64,000 nucleotides of DNA from Ephemerocybe angulata (taxonomy: Eukaryota; Basidiomycota; Agaricomycetes; Agaricales; Psathyrellaceae), in the NCBI GenBank assembly GCA_013368325.1, contig JAACJK010000166.1, forward strand, positions 248,001 through 312,000. Direction: 5' to 3'. Shown here piece by piece: positions 10,722-20,558 of this stretch; the first letter of the stretch is position 1; each line of letters starts with the position of its first letter. The notes beneath the pieces were generated by a model that ran no database searches, was not told the origin of the DNA, and worked only from the letters and a program-made list of their open reading frames with translations. A program made the translations under genes and the position numbers.

Positions 10722-13472
10722 TCATGGAGGCGGAGGAATGCCCTTGACACGATTCGCTAGTTCGGCAGTCTTGGTGATCAAGGGTTCGACGAGCTTCTCC
10801 ATCGCCGCCTTGATACCTTCCCCAACCTGCGCTGTACCCGATACTAGTCCCGCGAGCACTGGCTGGAGCTCTTCCTTGATTTCCTTAACTAGCTCTTCAT
10901 GAAGTTCCGGAGCGATGTCGTCGATGGTGATGTCTCGGACCCGACGTGGGGCGGTGACAGTCGCTGAGTAGGCACGGAACAGCGTCGAAAGTTCCTCTAT
11001 CTCTCCTGCCCGCTTTCTCTGTGTCAATTCGGCTTGCTCAATTAAGGATTCCAACTAAAAGTGCCCACTTAGATGTCAGTTATCTTCATGGGGATTGGTT
11101 CAACAACTTACTGTCGCATTAGACTCCTCGATTTCCTCCACATGACGTTCCAACGCTTCCACATTCGCCTTCAGCGTATCTCTGTTCTCCCTGATCACTT
11201 TCCACGTTTCCTGCCTCTCCTTCACGGTCGTCGCAATATCCTTTGTAAGCTCTCTTCGGTCCTTTATATCTTTCAGAACCTTCCCTTTCTTCACTGCATT
11301 TCCCTTCTGTTGGATAAGGGCCTTCAAGTACTCGAGTCCAGCCTCCTGGGGTGACTGGGTGTACAACGTCTCAAAATTCAAGTCCAGCGCAGCATCGGCT
11401 TTTACCTGAAGCTCTTCGATGGCTTCTAGGATATCTTGAGCAGTGATTTTCTCTTGGGTTGGGGGGATTGCTGTCGGGGCTGCTGAAGGGGTTCCATCAA
11501 CGGACATGGCGTCGGAACCACGGCTCGTTGCAGCTGTAGTCTCGGGCTCTGCTTCAGGTTGAGACTTGGTCTTGGCTGTATCCTGAAGTTTTTGCTTCTT
11601 GTGAAGGTGAGAGACCCGTTTGTAGATGTTCAGCTCTTCCATCCAAGTCTTCAGCTCCAACGAATAGGTCATGAGCTTCTCCCTGTCTGCTTTGGCGTTG
11701 TACGGTTGGTGCGGGCGCGTTGGAATATCGGGGAGGGCGATGAGCTCCTTCAGCAGGTCCGTACGCTGATTTCGCAGGTTCATGACATGGTCCCTTGCGT
11801 CTTTACGTCCGTTTTCCAGCTTTTCTCGAGTCCGCTGAGTAGAGTTCTGGTAGTGTGGGCAATGTAGATTCCTCTTCCATGCAGCCTCCGTAGCTTGAGC
11901 TTTATTCAGCTGGACTTCGACGCGGACGAGCTTTACAATGTAGCTGTTGTGAGTCAGATGATAATGTTAAGCTCTCCATATTAAAGGTAAGTTGCGCACC
12001 CAATGGTTTTGTGATAGACCTCCTTGCGTTCTTCGGGCGACAGGCCAGCCTTCATGATAGAGACCTTGGCCTTCATCTCCTGTGTGTGAGAATGTGCCCG
12101 CTTGATGGCCTTCGCTTCCGTCAGCATGTCCTTCGGGAGTTTCGTGGAAGAGGTTCCAGAAGGGACGGGCGGTGGAGGCATCTTCGAAGGCCGGGTTGGA
12201 AGTGGTGGAGGGCCCATTGGCGTGGTTGGCGTCGCCGACGGCATCGCGGAGATAGAAGACGACCCGGCCCTGTGGCGAGATTGTGTGCTGCCTGCGGCTG
12301 ATAGAGGTTGTGCTTGTGTACTGGCATTAGCCGTGGTGGTATTGATGGACAGAATCGGTGGTCGCTCAAACGCTCTGCCTTTGCCCTTTTCTTCTGCAGT
12401 AAGTCTTGGAGGAGGACGGCGAGGGTCGACCGTAGGTGCAGCACCAACGTTGAGCTTCTTGACGGCATCGGTGAGATCGAGGCTTGTTTTCCTGGAGGAG
12501 GGGTTTGAACGATCCGCGCTTGGTCTGGGAGGAGGGTGTTGGAAAGCGGGTTTTGCTGAGGGGGCGGCAAAAGCAGGAGTTGGTGCAGAAAAGGTTGCTG
12601 ACCCCCAACCAGAATCATCGGCGGCAGTGGGTAAGGCGGTCTCTGCTGCTGGATTTCCCCAGCCGCCGGTAGATATGCTTTTGCCCGAGGCGGTCGTAGG
12701 CGGTGGCAATCCCCAATCTTCATTGGCCTTTTCCGTCGTACTCGTATTGGTGTTCCAGCCTGAGCTATCAGCAGCGTTCCAGGCAGCAGCGTCCCAACCA
12801 CTCGCGCTAGCTGTAGGTTCAGTACCGACATGTACAGCGTCCCAAGCAGCGCTCCAACTGCTCTCGCTGGAGGCATTCTGATCAGCGCTGGCCTTCCTGT
12901 CGTGCTTGTAGCTCCCACTGTCCCGTCTTCCATCCCTAGAGTCGAGGTCGCGTCGCTTCGAGGCCCACCCTGCATCCCGCTGCAGACCGTCCGGACCGTT
13001 GGCTTTCGGATTTCGAGAATAGGCATCGTCGTTCCAACTGTTTCTCCTGGACTCTTCCTTGTTCAAAAGTTTCTCCCTTCTCTCTCTCTCATGCCTTTCC
13101 TGGGCAATTCGCTCTTCTTTTACCCGTCGCAAGGAATCTGGCGTGGGTGGTGGCGAGTACCGCCGTCCTTGAAAACGTTTGGGCCCGGTGTCCATTTCGT
13201 CCTGGAAATAGAATTGAGCGTCAGCTGCCAGTGCTCAGCACCGGTGAACTTGATGAACGTACAGGGGTCGCTAGTTTGCTTCTGTACGCTTTTTCAAATG
13301 TGGAATCGGAAGGGTGAGTGAATGGGCAGTTGGGAGACGGACACCCTCTGCCTGGGACGACTGGTTCGCCGCTGTCTTTAAACCACTGTATGTAAGATTG
13401 CCATGAATCACCGAGATTGTGATGTGATTGGAAGTATAAGTGTACCATGCATTTGGTGTGTATTCGGGCCAT
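10722..13472 (-). CDS. CCCH zinc-finger plus coiled-coil protein, unrecognised family
   Basis: Four exons appear to join in frame; introns lie near 13195-13260, at 11944-11999 and at 11055-11111. The N-terminus holds WQSYIQWFKDSGEP followed by a short Cys/His motif (GCPSPNCPFTHPSD) that looks like a CCCH-type zinc finger. Next come a charged helix (RVKEERIAQERHERERREK), a long disordered Ser/Pro/Trp-containing region, and two coiled-coil parts around a Gln-rich loop, the last ending VKGIPPPP. The family is not known to me. CCCH fingers usually bind RNA, so a nuclear or RNA-linked role is possible. The start is uncertain: the first ATG in the open frame is at 13472, another is at 13448, and an upstream exon cannot be ruled out. 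Confidence 0.6.
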
Positions 13473-13738
13473 TCTTGCAGTCGAAGCTTGCGTTCGAAGC
13501 TTGAAGGATTGACAGCCAGAAAAGTAGAAGCAGGGTTTCTCAGACGGCTAGCCACCTTCAAGCGAAGCCGGATGTTGGCAACGGGAGACAAAGGCCTTAT
13601 TTGGTTAGACGCCACTGCCTAATTAATTCCACCCTGACATACCCGTTCTGGACAAGCCTCCTTCCGACGACAATACCATCATGCCGTTGGCCACCCACCT
13701 GCCAGCGCATCTCTCAGACTTCGCTCTGCCCACAAAGC

Positions 13739-14948
13739 ATGGAAGTTGAAGAAGTTATCCCCTCGCTTCTCATAGAGGTTTGCGTCGACTCTGTTGAATC
13801 AGCTGTAAAGTGCGTTTCCGTAACAAGCATTCGTGGTCTTAATGATGACAACAGACCCCATTCTCGCCACTTTTAGTGCCGTGAAGGGAGGTGCAGACCG
13901 ACTGGAGGTCTGTGGAAACCTAGGCATCGGCGGAGGCACCACACCCACCCCAGGTCTCGTCAAATCAATCAAGAGAGCGCTAAAGGATGTTCCCCTCATG
14001 GTAAGTTTACTTGAACCCCGGACTGTCTGCGCCGTTGCTTACATGGAAGTAGATTATGGTTCGTCCACGAGTAGGCGACTTCCGGTATACGTCCCAGGAA
14101 ATTGAAGTAATGTTGGAAGACATTGCTTACTTTAAGGAACTGGGTGTTCGCGGATTCGTTGTCGGTGTTCTCACAGAGCAGGGATCTGTTGATATCGACA
14201 TCATGAAGAGGTATGTCGCCCTCTAATTCTATGTCTCGGCAATGCTGACCATCCGAAAGACTGGTAGACCGGATTCTTCCATTAGAAGGTATGCGACTGA
14301 AAGAGGTCTCGCATCCCTGACCACGGAATGACACCGCCAGTTTGCTTTCATAGAGCATTCGACATGACCAAGGACCCGGTTCAAGGTGGGCTGTCTCTAC
14401 CCTGGCCTGGACATCCCCAGTCTGATGTAGCTTATGGCAGCGCTAGAAGATATAATTGAAATTGGAGGGATCTCTCGTTTGTTGACCAGGTAACTCTATT
14501 CTACCTTGTCTTCCTCCACGATACCAAGCGCCCTAACCTTACTCCTAGTGGTCACGGTAAAAGCGTCCCGGAATCCCTAGGCACTCTAGAGCTACTCTTC
14601 AAAACAGCAAAGCGTCTGCAAGGCGACGCCGTTTGGGGTCTTACCATAATGCCAGGGGGTGGTGTCAACCGCAACTCGATAACCACGATCGTCCAACAGC
14701 TACTCCCCAGAGGCCTCCGTGAAATACATCTCAGCGGGGGCAGATGGAACAGCAGCGCAATGCAGTTCAAGCGGGAAGGAATGGGATTTGGGGCATCAGT
14801 CGAGCGCGAGTGGGCTGTGTGGGCGACGAGCAAGAAGGAGGTGTACAGGGTTAGAGAAGCTGCGGATTTTGCTTGGGATGAGTATTGGGACGGAATTAGT
14901 GAATCGGAAAGCGAAGAAGCAGATCCCAATCCACCTTCCAATGAGTAA
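13739..14948 (+). CDS. CutC copper homeostasis family protein
   Basis: The product matches the CutC family, TIM-barrel proteins linked to copper tolerance, although the biochemical activity is still unclear. The conserved run begins IPSLLIEVCVDSVESA and continues with GGADRLEVCGNLGIGGGTTP, an intron-split MIMVRPRVGDFRYT, GVRGFVVGVL, a VCFHRAFDM block and a long last exon with MPGGGVNRNSI and REIHLSGG. Seven short exons or exon fragments are needed before the last one; the boundaries I could place all keep phase. An ATG at 13681 is out of frame, so 13739 is taken as the start. The tail is acidic. The gene is divergent from the CCCH protein, about 266 bp apart. Confidence 0.88.
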
Positions 14949-15408
14949 CGATCCGTCCGCCCCTCAAGCGTACCCCACTATAGAGCACCCGTTATCTCAA
15001 TGATTTAGCTGTTTCTTAGAGCTGCACTGATTCCGATTCCTACGTGGAAAACCACAGAAAACGCAGGTGCAGGGCAGCGGCAGCAAGATATACTCAAGGA
15101 CCCATTGCTTCATCAAGCCTTCGGAGGTTGATCACCTAACAAACACCGATCGCTTAAGCGCTGTTGGGCGCTAAACGATCTCGCCTCGAATATCAGGGTT
15201 TCTATTCCCAGTCGTGGGGACGCTAGTGAACGCGCTTCCATAGACCATTTCTCCGGTAACGCATATAGAGCGCCTCGAAGTACTTCGAACGTCCTTGTTT
15301 CGAAATGGCTGATTGGCTTCTCTTCCCTCTGACCATCGCAGATCCTTACCAGAATGTATAAAGAGGTAAGTCCGATTGTATACTGACCACAGAACTCTCA
15401 TCTCGACC
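14949..15408 (+). other. Intergenic region before the secreted Cys-rich gene
   Basis: This 460-bp stretch has no supported coding sequence. It contains the small palindrome CGCTTAAGCG near 15150 and, close to its end, the TATA box of the next gene. Confidence 0.4.
15357..15362 (+). promoter_or_regulatory. TATA box of the secreted Cys-rich gene
   Basis: A TATAAA sequence stands 47 bp before the start codon, a plausible distance for a short 5' UTR. Confidence 0.5.
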
Positions 15409-16095
15409 ATGCCCTTGGTTCATCAGAAGACCTTCCCCGTCCTTTTACTCTGTGTATCCTGGGGTCTATCGTTGGCAAATCCCACCACAGTGGTCAAAGG
15501 CGCGGAAGAATGGTTAGACCAGTTAACCACCATCACTCCAACCATACCCCCTAAGCCCACAACGACCACTTGCACAGGGCCCTACCCGTGTCCTGCGACG
15601 CCATGCCCCCCAGGATCAACCCTCACAGTGACTAGCTCAGGGACAAGGTGCGGGATATGCACATGCAGTGCGACGTCGCCGACCTTCACGGGTCCCTGGC
15701 CAACAAACTCGTGCCCGCCCCGTGCCTGCCCTACCTGCCTCCCTGGATGGACATTCACAAACATCCCCCCTGCCACTGGGACATGCTCATTGTGCACCTG
15801 TGCACTGGTAACGACCAGCACCACCACTTCGACCATCGCATGCTCGCCGTCCCCGTGCCCCACATGCCTTCCAGGATGGACAACTACATACCTCCCTCAG
15901 CCAACCAATAATCTGTGCCCGACTTGCACTTGCTTACCAGGAACAGAGACCTTCACCACCACCTGTTCTCCTTTACCCTGCCCTACCTGTCTTCCAGGCT
16001 ATACTGCTACCTACCTCCCAACAACCACAGGGCAGGTCTGCCCAACCTGTGCGTGTCTCACAGCGCGCCCGACGCCCACCCCAACGAAGTCTTGA
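15409..16095 (+). CDS. Secreted cysteine-rich repeat protein
   Basis: A single exon codes for 228 residues. A signal peptide is clear (MPLVHQKTFPVLLLCVSWGL, then SLANP). After a Thr/Pro linker there are four modules with the pattern C-x(4-5)-C-x2-C, a CLPGWT-type core, about 14-16 residues, then C-x2-C-x-C, for example PCPTCLPGWTTTYLP followed by CPTCTC. The modules are separated by Thr/Pro/Ser-rich linkers likely to be O-glycosylated. The Cys spacing is loosely like antistasin-type modules, but I would not assign that family. No catalytic motif is seen. Such a protein is expected in the wall or outside the cell. Coding is supported by the signal peptide, regular Cys spacing and TATA box. Confidence 0.75.
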   Translation: MPLVHQKTFPVLLLCVSWGLSLANPTTVVKGAEEWLDQLTTITPTIPPKPTTTTCTGPYPCPATPCPPGSTLTVTSSGTRCGICTCSATSPTFTGPWPTNSCPPRACPTCLPGWTFTNIPPATGTCSLCTCALVTTSTTTSTIACSPSPCPTCLPGWTTTYLPQPTNNLCPTCTCLPGTETFTTTCSPLPCPTCLPGYTATYLPTTTGQVCPTCACLTARPTPTPTKS

Positions 16096-16810
16096 CCGTG
16101 TCCCACCGTCGTCGGGCTTGTTACAGATGTGCTCGGGTACAGTCCATACCACATCCCGGCCTCAGAAAGCTACACATGGACCAATTTTACCTATGTCTTC
16201 GCATGGATCGGTAGCATAACAGCTAAATCTGGTTGGGATAACTGCTCCTGATGTACTAACAATATGTCTTTGCTTTATCCTGTTTTAACAATGTCAGCAC
16301 TTGTTGACCCGATCTCATACTCCCTTCTTTTTAGTCGGGGTGGATGCGAGCTGGGTGCTGCCTTGAACGACGAGTCGTCTCCGGTCTCAGCTCTCTGATA
16401 CTTTCTCTTTTGGCGCTCACCCTGTTTGAACTTCACTAGCCCATGTCGCGATGTTGGTATGTGAGCTCTATTCAGCACAGGCACATTTACTATCAGAGAG
16501 CTACGCTGTACTTAAACGCCTCCTGGTCGTCCCTTTTCCAAGCTTACTCGGAGGCGCTCTCCGCTGATGGAGCTCATTCGTTAAACTGACGCTACGATCG
16601 CTGGTTCGATCCTCGAGATGCACATGATTCCACTCATTATCCAGGTGGTCGATGCCCCCTCAACGTCTCTATGGTAATACAACGAGAATGTAGTACAATT
16701 GTTTCCCGTCTATCAAATTCGTCGTTTAACCCACTGACTATCCTTCCGCGTCGACATAAAGATCTCCGCTCCAGGTTCATTCCCCATCCACGAGTTCGTA
16801 TGTGTTGGGT
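16096..16810 (+). other. Intergenic region between convergent genes
   Basis: About 715 bp separate the stops of the secreted Cys-rich gene and the BRCA2-like gene. A 69-codon open frame on the minus strand (16275-16484) has no family features. A weak tRNA-like pair of boxes near 16571-16612 does not fold and was rejected. No other feature was found. Confidence 0.4.
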
Positions 16811-19800
16811 TCAAGTTCGACACCTAGCAGGTAGGATTTGGAGTGTTAGCCCGTCGCGCTCAACCCATGTCTTATACGGATCACACACCAAAAACCTCTG
16901 TCCTACAGCGAAAGTCCCGGACGTCGACCCCTCTGACATGTCCATCTTATTGGCGTCCCAGACCGTCAAATTAGCGACCCTGTGTGATGTCCGTTTATCT
17001 GTCCGCGCATCCTTTACGACGAGAACTTGAAAGTTCCGGACATTCCGTCGGGGGCAAATGTCCTATACCTGAAAGTCAGACCACGGAAGGAAGAAACGAT
17101 GGTTAGAATACATACCGCAAGTTCCTTCTCAATCTCGGCGCTTATTCGCTCATGCTCTCCTTCGAGGTTCTGGCGTACCATTTCAGCTAGCCACCGAGCA
17201 TCTAACGATGAAATGCTGGCTATTCTCTTCAGAGCAGGACCGTGTTCTTCCAGATCGTCATAATACGAATCGATATAGTTCGGCATTGAATCTAAAAGAA
17301 TAAGGCTAAGTTGAGGTACTCGAGAGTATGTGGGTCACCTACCATCATCCGTAAGAGCACGACTCTTCTCTGCCTTGGCTTCCAACCTGGCCAGATAGTC
17401 CATGTATAGCGACATCCGCTTTTCATGAACTTCCCGGAGCTTCGAAGCTTCCTTCTCTCGGCGTTTCTACGATGCCGCTGGCTTTAGTATGTACATGCAA
17501 CGCTGGTTAACACGAGGGCTCACCTCCCACATATCCGCCTCCTTGGACTCCTCGGCCTCGTTCCTTGGACCGACATAAGTTGTCTTGCCATTCTCTTCAA
17601 CAAATTCCATAAACGCGAGAGGGTGGATCTGCGGAAAATGTAAGAGCCGTACTCAAAGATAAAGGCAGATACTAACGCTACTCACTTTTGTGATCACGAC
17701 GTCCAGACAGGAGATTGATCCACCATCGTGCGTCAACGAGTGCAGGGTTGAGATATACCGTTCATGCAGGGCGCCCAACTTCATGTGCCACGGCGCCAGA
17801 CTCGAAGAATTGCCCGATATTCTCAGCGTGACAGAGTCGTAGGCTTCCAGAATCTCCTGAGGGTCCTTCTTCTCACTGTTAAGCTAAAGTGAAAGAGGCG
17901 TCAGGGATGGTTCGACAGTGAAAGGTTCATACGACACTGACTCTTGCACCAGAGACGACTAATTTCCTCCCTTCGCGGATAGCACCTTTCTGAATAGCCC
18001 GGGCAAGGGGAGCGTCGATTTGAGCCTTTATCCGATACCAGCCATCTGTAACCTCAAGCATTGGGTGACCTCCTTCGCCCTCAAGAATGGCTGATACACA
18101 GAGGACCATAGGGAGAGTCGACGGAGAGTCCGTACACACCACTTTGCGTAGGATTGGTCTTTTCGCGCCGTTGAGCTCGACATCATACCTTGGTGAAGAC
18201 ATTCATTATCTGTTCACGGCGTCTCGTCATATCGAGTGCGGCTCACCTTTTCCGAAGTTGCCTCATCACCTCTTTCCAGCACCACCGTTTCGTGTCCACA
18301 CTTTGCTCCGAGGTAGGGTCGAGAGCAGCCATACCTGCGAGTTTCCAGAGGATTAGGCACCAGTGGTTGTTTACCCAGCTCTCCGTTGCGAGTTTGCAGC
18401 CTTGCTTGATTAGCTCATGATATGCTGCAGCTGCGTTGAGCAGGAGAGGATCCCCCTCTTCTGTGGTGATTGGAGTTGCCGAGTCGAAGGAGTAGAAGCA
18501 GTAGTGTAAAGCTGTTGGCAGCTTTACTTGACTGAGTTCTTGTACATTTCTGGAGTTAAAGAGTCAATATCGAGTCCTTCCTGCAGGAAGACGGTGCATA
18601 CAGTCCCAGTTTTACCAACTCTTCCTTGGAGTGTCGCTGTGGCCGGAGACCTGATGATTCAAGAGTCCTCGCCGTTGAAGCCGCTACTATAACATGAGTG
18701 TGCGATGCGGCATGAGTCAGATGTCAGCGTACCTGGCGGTTCAACAGGAAGGAGTGACTGCATTCTGGAAGGAGGCAGAGTTGGTTTCAGGGAGCTTTGC
18801 CGTATAGAGGGTGATGGAGTAGGCCTTCCAGCAGGGGGGTATACTCGGTTCTGCAGCTGGGTCCTCAGAAGTGACACGGGTTGAGGTCGAGCACCTCCTT
18901 GAGTGGAAACAAGAGGAGACTTGAAGGGGGAAGCGAAGGTGGATGGGTTTTTTCTGGATAGGCCAATGGACCGACCGGGAGTTGATGATGGTAGTTTGGG
19001 AGTCTGTTTAAGCATAGGTTGGTTCGTCCGAGCTGGTGTTCTGAAGCCTCCTGGCCTTGGAGTCTGGGGAGTTTGCTGAGAGTTTGTAGGGACCGGGATG
19101 CGAGAGTTGGATTGTGTGAGGAGAGGGATGCGAGAGGTGGGCTGGGAGTTTGTGTAGATAGGTATGCGAGAGCTGGATGCAAGAACACTTGAAGGCGCCT
19201 TGAAAGCAGGGGGGCGGAAAGGTCGAGGTTGTGAGCCCATCCCGGCAGCTTTGAACCCGTTTCGTGATAATGGTTGGAGGGGTGTTGAGGTAGGAGGGGG
19301 CATAGGGTTAACGGATCGGAGGGGCGTGAGTAGCTTGGTTGATGAAGGTATTACAATAGCGCTTGGGTCTTCCACATCATTCGGGGGATCCAAATCGTCC
19401 TCCATTTCCGCCTCCCATAACAACGCTTTAGCCCTCGCAGCGGCTAAAGCAGCTGCTGAAGGTCGAAGAATCCCTACATTTTCCTTGTCCGGGGATGGGG
19501 GCGTGTCCTTGGAGATGATAGCCTCGTCTACGACTTTAGCGGAGCGGAAGAGTGGAAGGGGATGCCGAGTGCTCGGTGTGGAGGTCTTGAGCCAATCATT
19601 GGACGGGGCATTTTCGGTCTCGGGGCTACTCTTTCGAAGAGCTGAAGCTAGTTTGAATGACGCTGAGTAGTCTGCCTTGGAGGTGGTGGCTGAAGGTGCT
19701 GGTATATGCGCCGGGTTCACGAAAAAGGGGCTCTCTGGGTCGGCGGAGGGTCCTTGCGTAGATTTGCTTTGCAAGCTTCGTTCCGGGTTGTGTGGAGCCT

Positions 19801-19990
19801 GTGAAAGAGAGAACTCAATCTGGTCAAATGCTTCTAAGTAGTCTTGGGACAGGTCGCCAACTTGTTCATCGTATGTCGGCGAACTCAGCCTCTGTCGCTT
19901 GCGTATTGGTGACGACGACGGCGAACGAGCTGCGGAACGTCAGCGCGTGCTATGCGCAGTGATAAGGTGCTGCTCACCGTGCTGCAGCAT
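16811..19990 (-). CDS. BRH2: BRCA2/Brh2-type recombination mediator
   Basis: This is a compact fungal BRCA2 homologue (Brh2 in Ustilago), which loads Rad51 on RPA-coated single-stranded DNA with the help of Dss1. The first coding exon is 13 nt (19978-19990) and joins a 1197-nt exon (18733-19929). That exon is disordered and has FxxA cores at about residues 96 (FKLAS), 132 (FRSAK) and 230 (FKAAG) that may bind Rad51. Downstream exons show the helical domain (CKLATESWVNNHWCLILWKLAGM), OB1 (LEVTDGWYRIKAQIDAPLAR, GRKLVVSGAR), OB2 entry (DPQEILEAYDSV, SLAPWHMKLG) and a last OB fold (VRNFQVLVVKDARTDK, ANLTVWDANKMD), ending ILPARCRT. The last intron must use the distal acceptor GTATAG, because the proximal CAG leaves a stop codon. 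About 850-900 residues in total. Domain identity is very secure; exact exon ends in the middle are less so. Confidence 0.9.
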
Positions 19991-20558
19991 CGTATATGCT
20001 GGTGAGGGTCCGCAGGGGAGAGCGGAGGGATGCGACGGCGACGGTGGTGATGAAGAAAGCGCGAGCTCAACAATGAGCGCGACGCCGAAGCTCGGCAGCA
20101 CGTGATCGAGCCACTCAGACCGCTGCCATTGGCTGAGGGCTCGGCCGCTCAGCAACTCGGATCTGCCCCCAGAATCGCACTCACATCACTCTATTTAGTA
20201 CAGAATATCCTGCATTTGTGTTCTAATGAGCCTGAGAGTCTGCCTGGCCACTGGCCACCTGCAGGACCATGAGCATCGTCTGTGTCACCCCTGATCCAGA
20301 GTCAAGTGCAACATTGAGGAGGACATAATATCACAATGAATAGAACGGCTTGTGTTCGCCATCGTGTCTACTGCCTGCAAGTGCGAGGAAGCGGCAGAGG
20401 CCACTTTACGAACAAGGTCGCGCATCGATATAAGCGGAAGTAATTTTCCTTTTCCGCCAGTCAATTACACGCCCCTTGTCCGAACTGTGATCGCCTCAAC
20501 CCGCCATATACCTCGATTTACCCCCACACCCTCCTCACTCTGAAGGAGGCTTCCCATT
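19991..20558 (+). other. Divergent promoter region between BRH2 and the taxilin-like gene
   Basis: A 568-bp stretch lies between the two start codons. Open frames here are short and without domain features. It must hold both promoters and 5' UTRs. No TATA box or repeat stands out. Confidence 0.4.

Noticed and set aside
13271..13615. Minus-strand frame starting MASNQIRPLSP, possible extra 5' exon of the CCCH gene
   Set aside because: Its phase does not join the zinc-finger frame at any GT-AG pair I could find, so it was left out of the model.
16275..16484. 69-codon minus-strand open frame
   Set aside because: Basic, no family features, in an intergenic region between convergent genes.
16571..16616. 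tRNA-like A- and B-box sequences (agctcattcg and ggttcgatcc)
   Set aside because: The T-arm stem pairs only two or three of five positions and no acceptor stem exists. At best a decayed relic; not reported as a gene.
16803..16820. Second T-loop-like sequence (gggttcaagttcg)
   Set aside because: It lies at the end of the BRH2 coding region, around the stop codon at 16811, and has no tRNA context.
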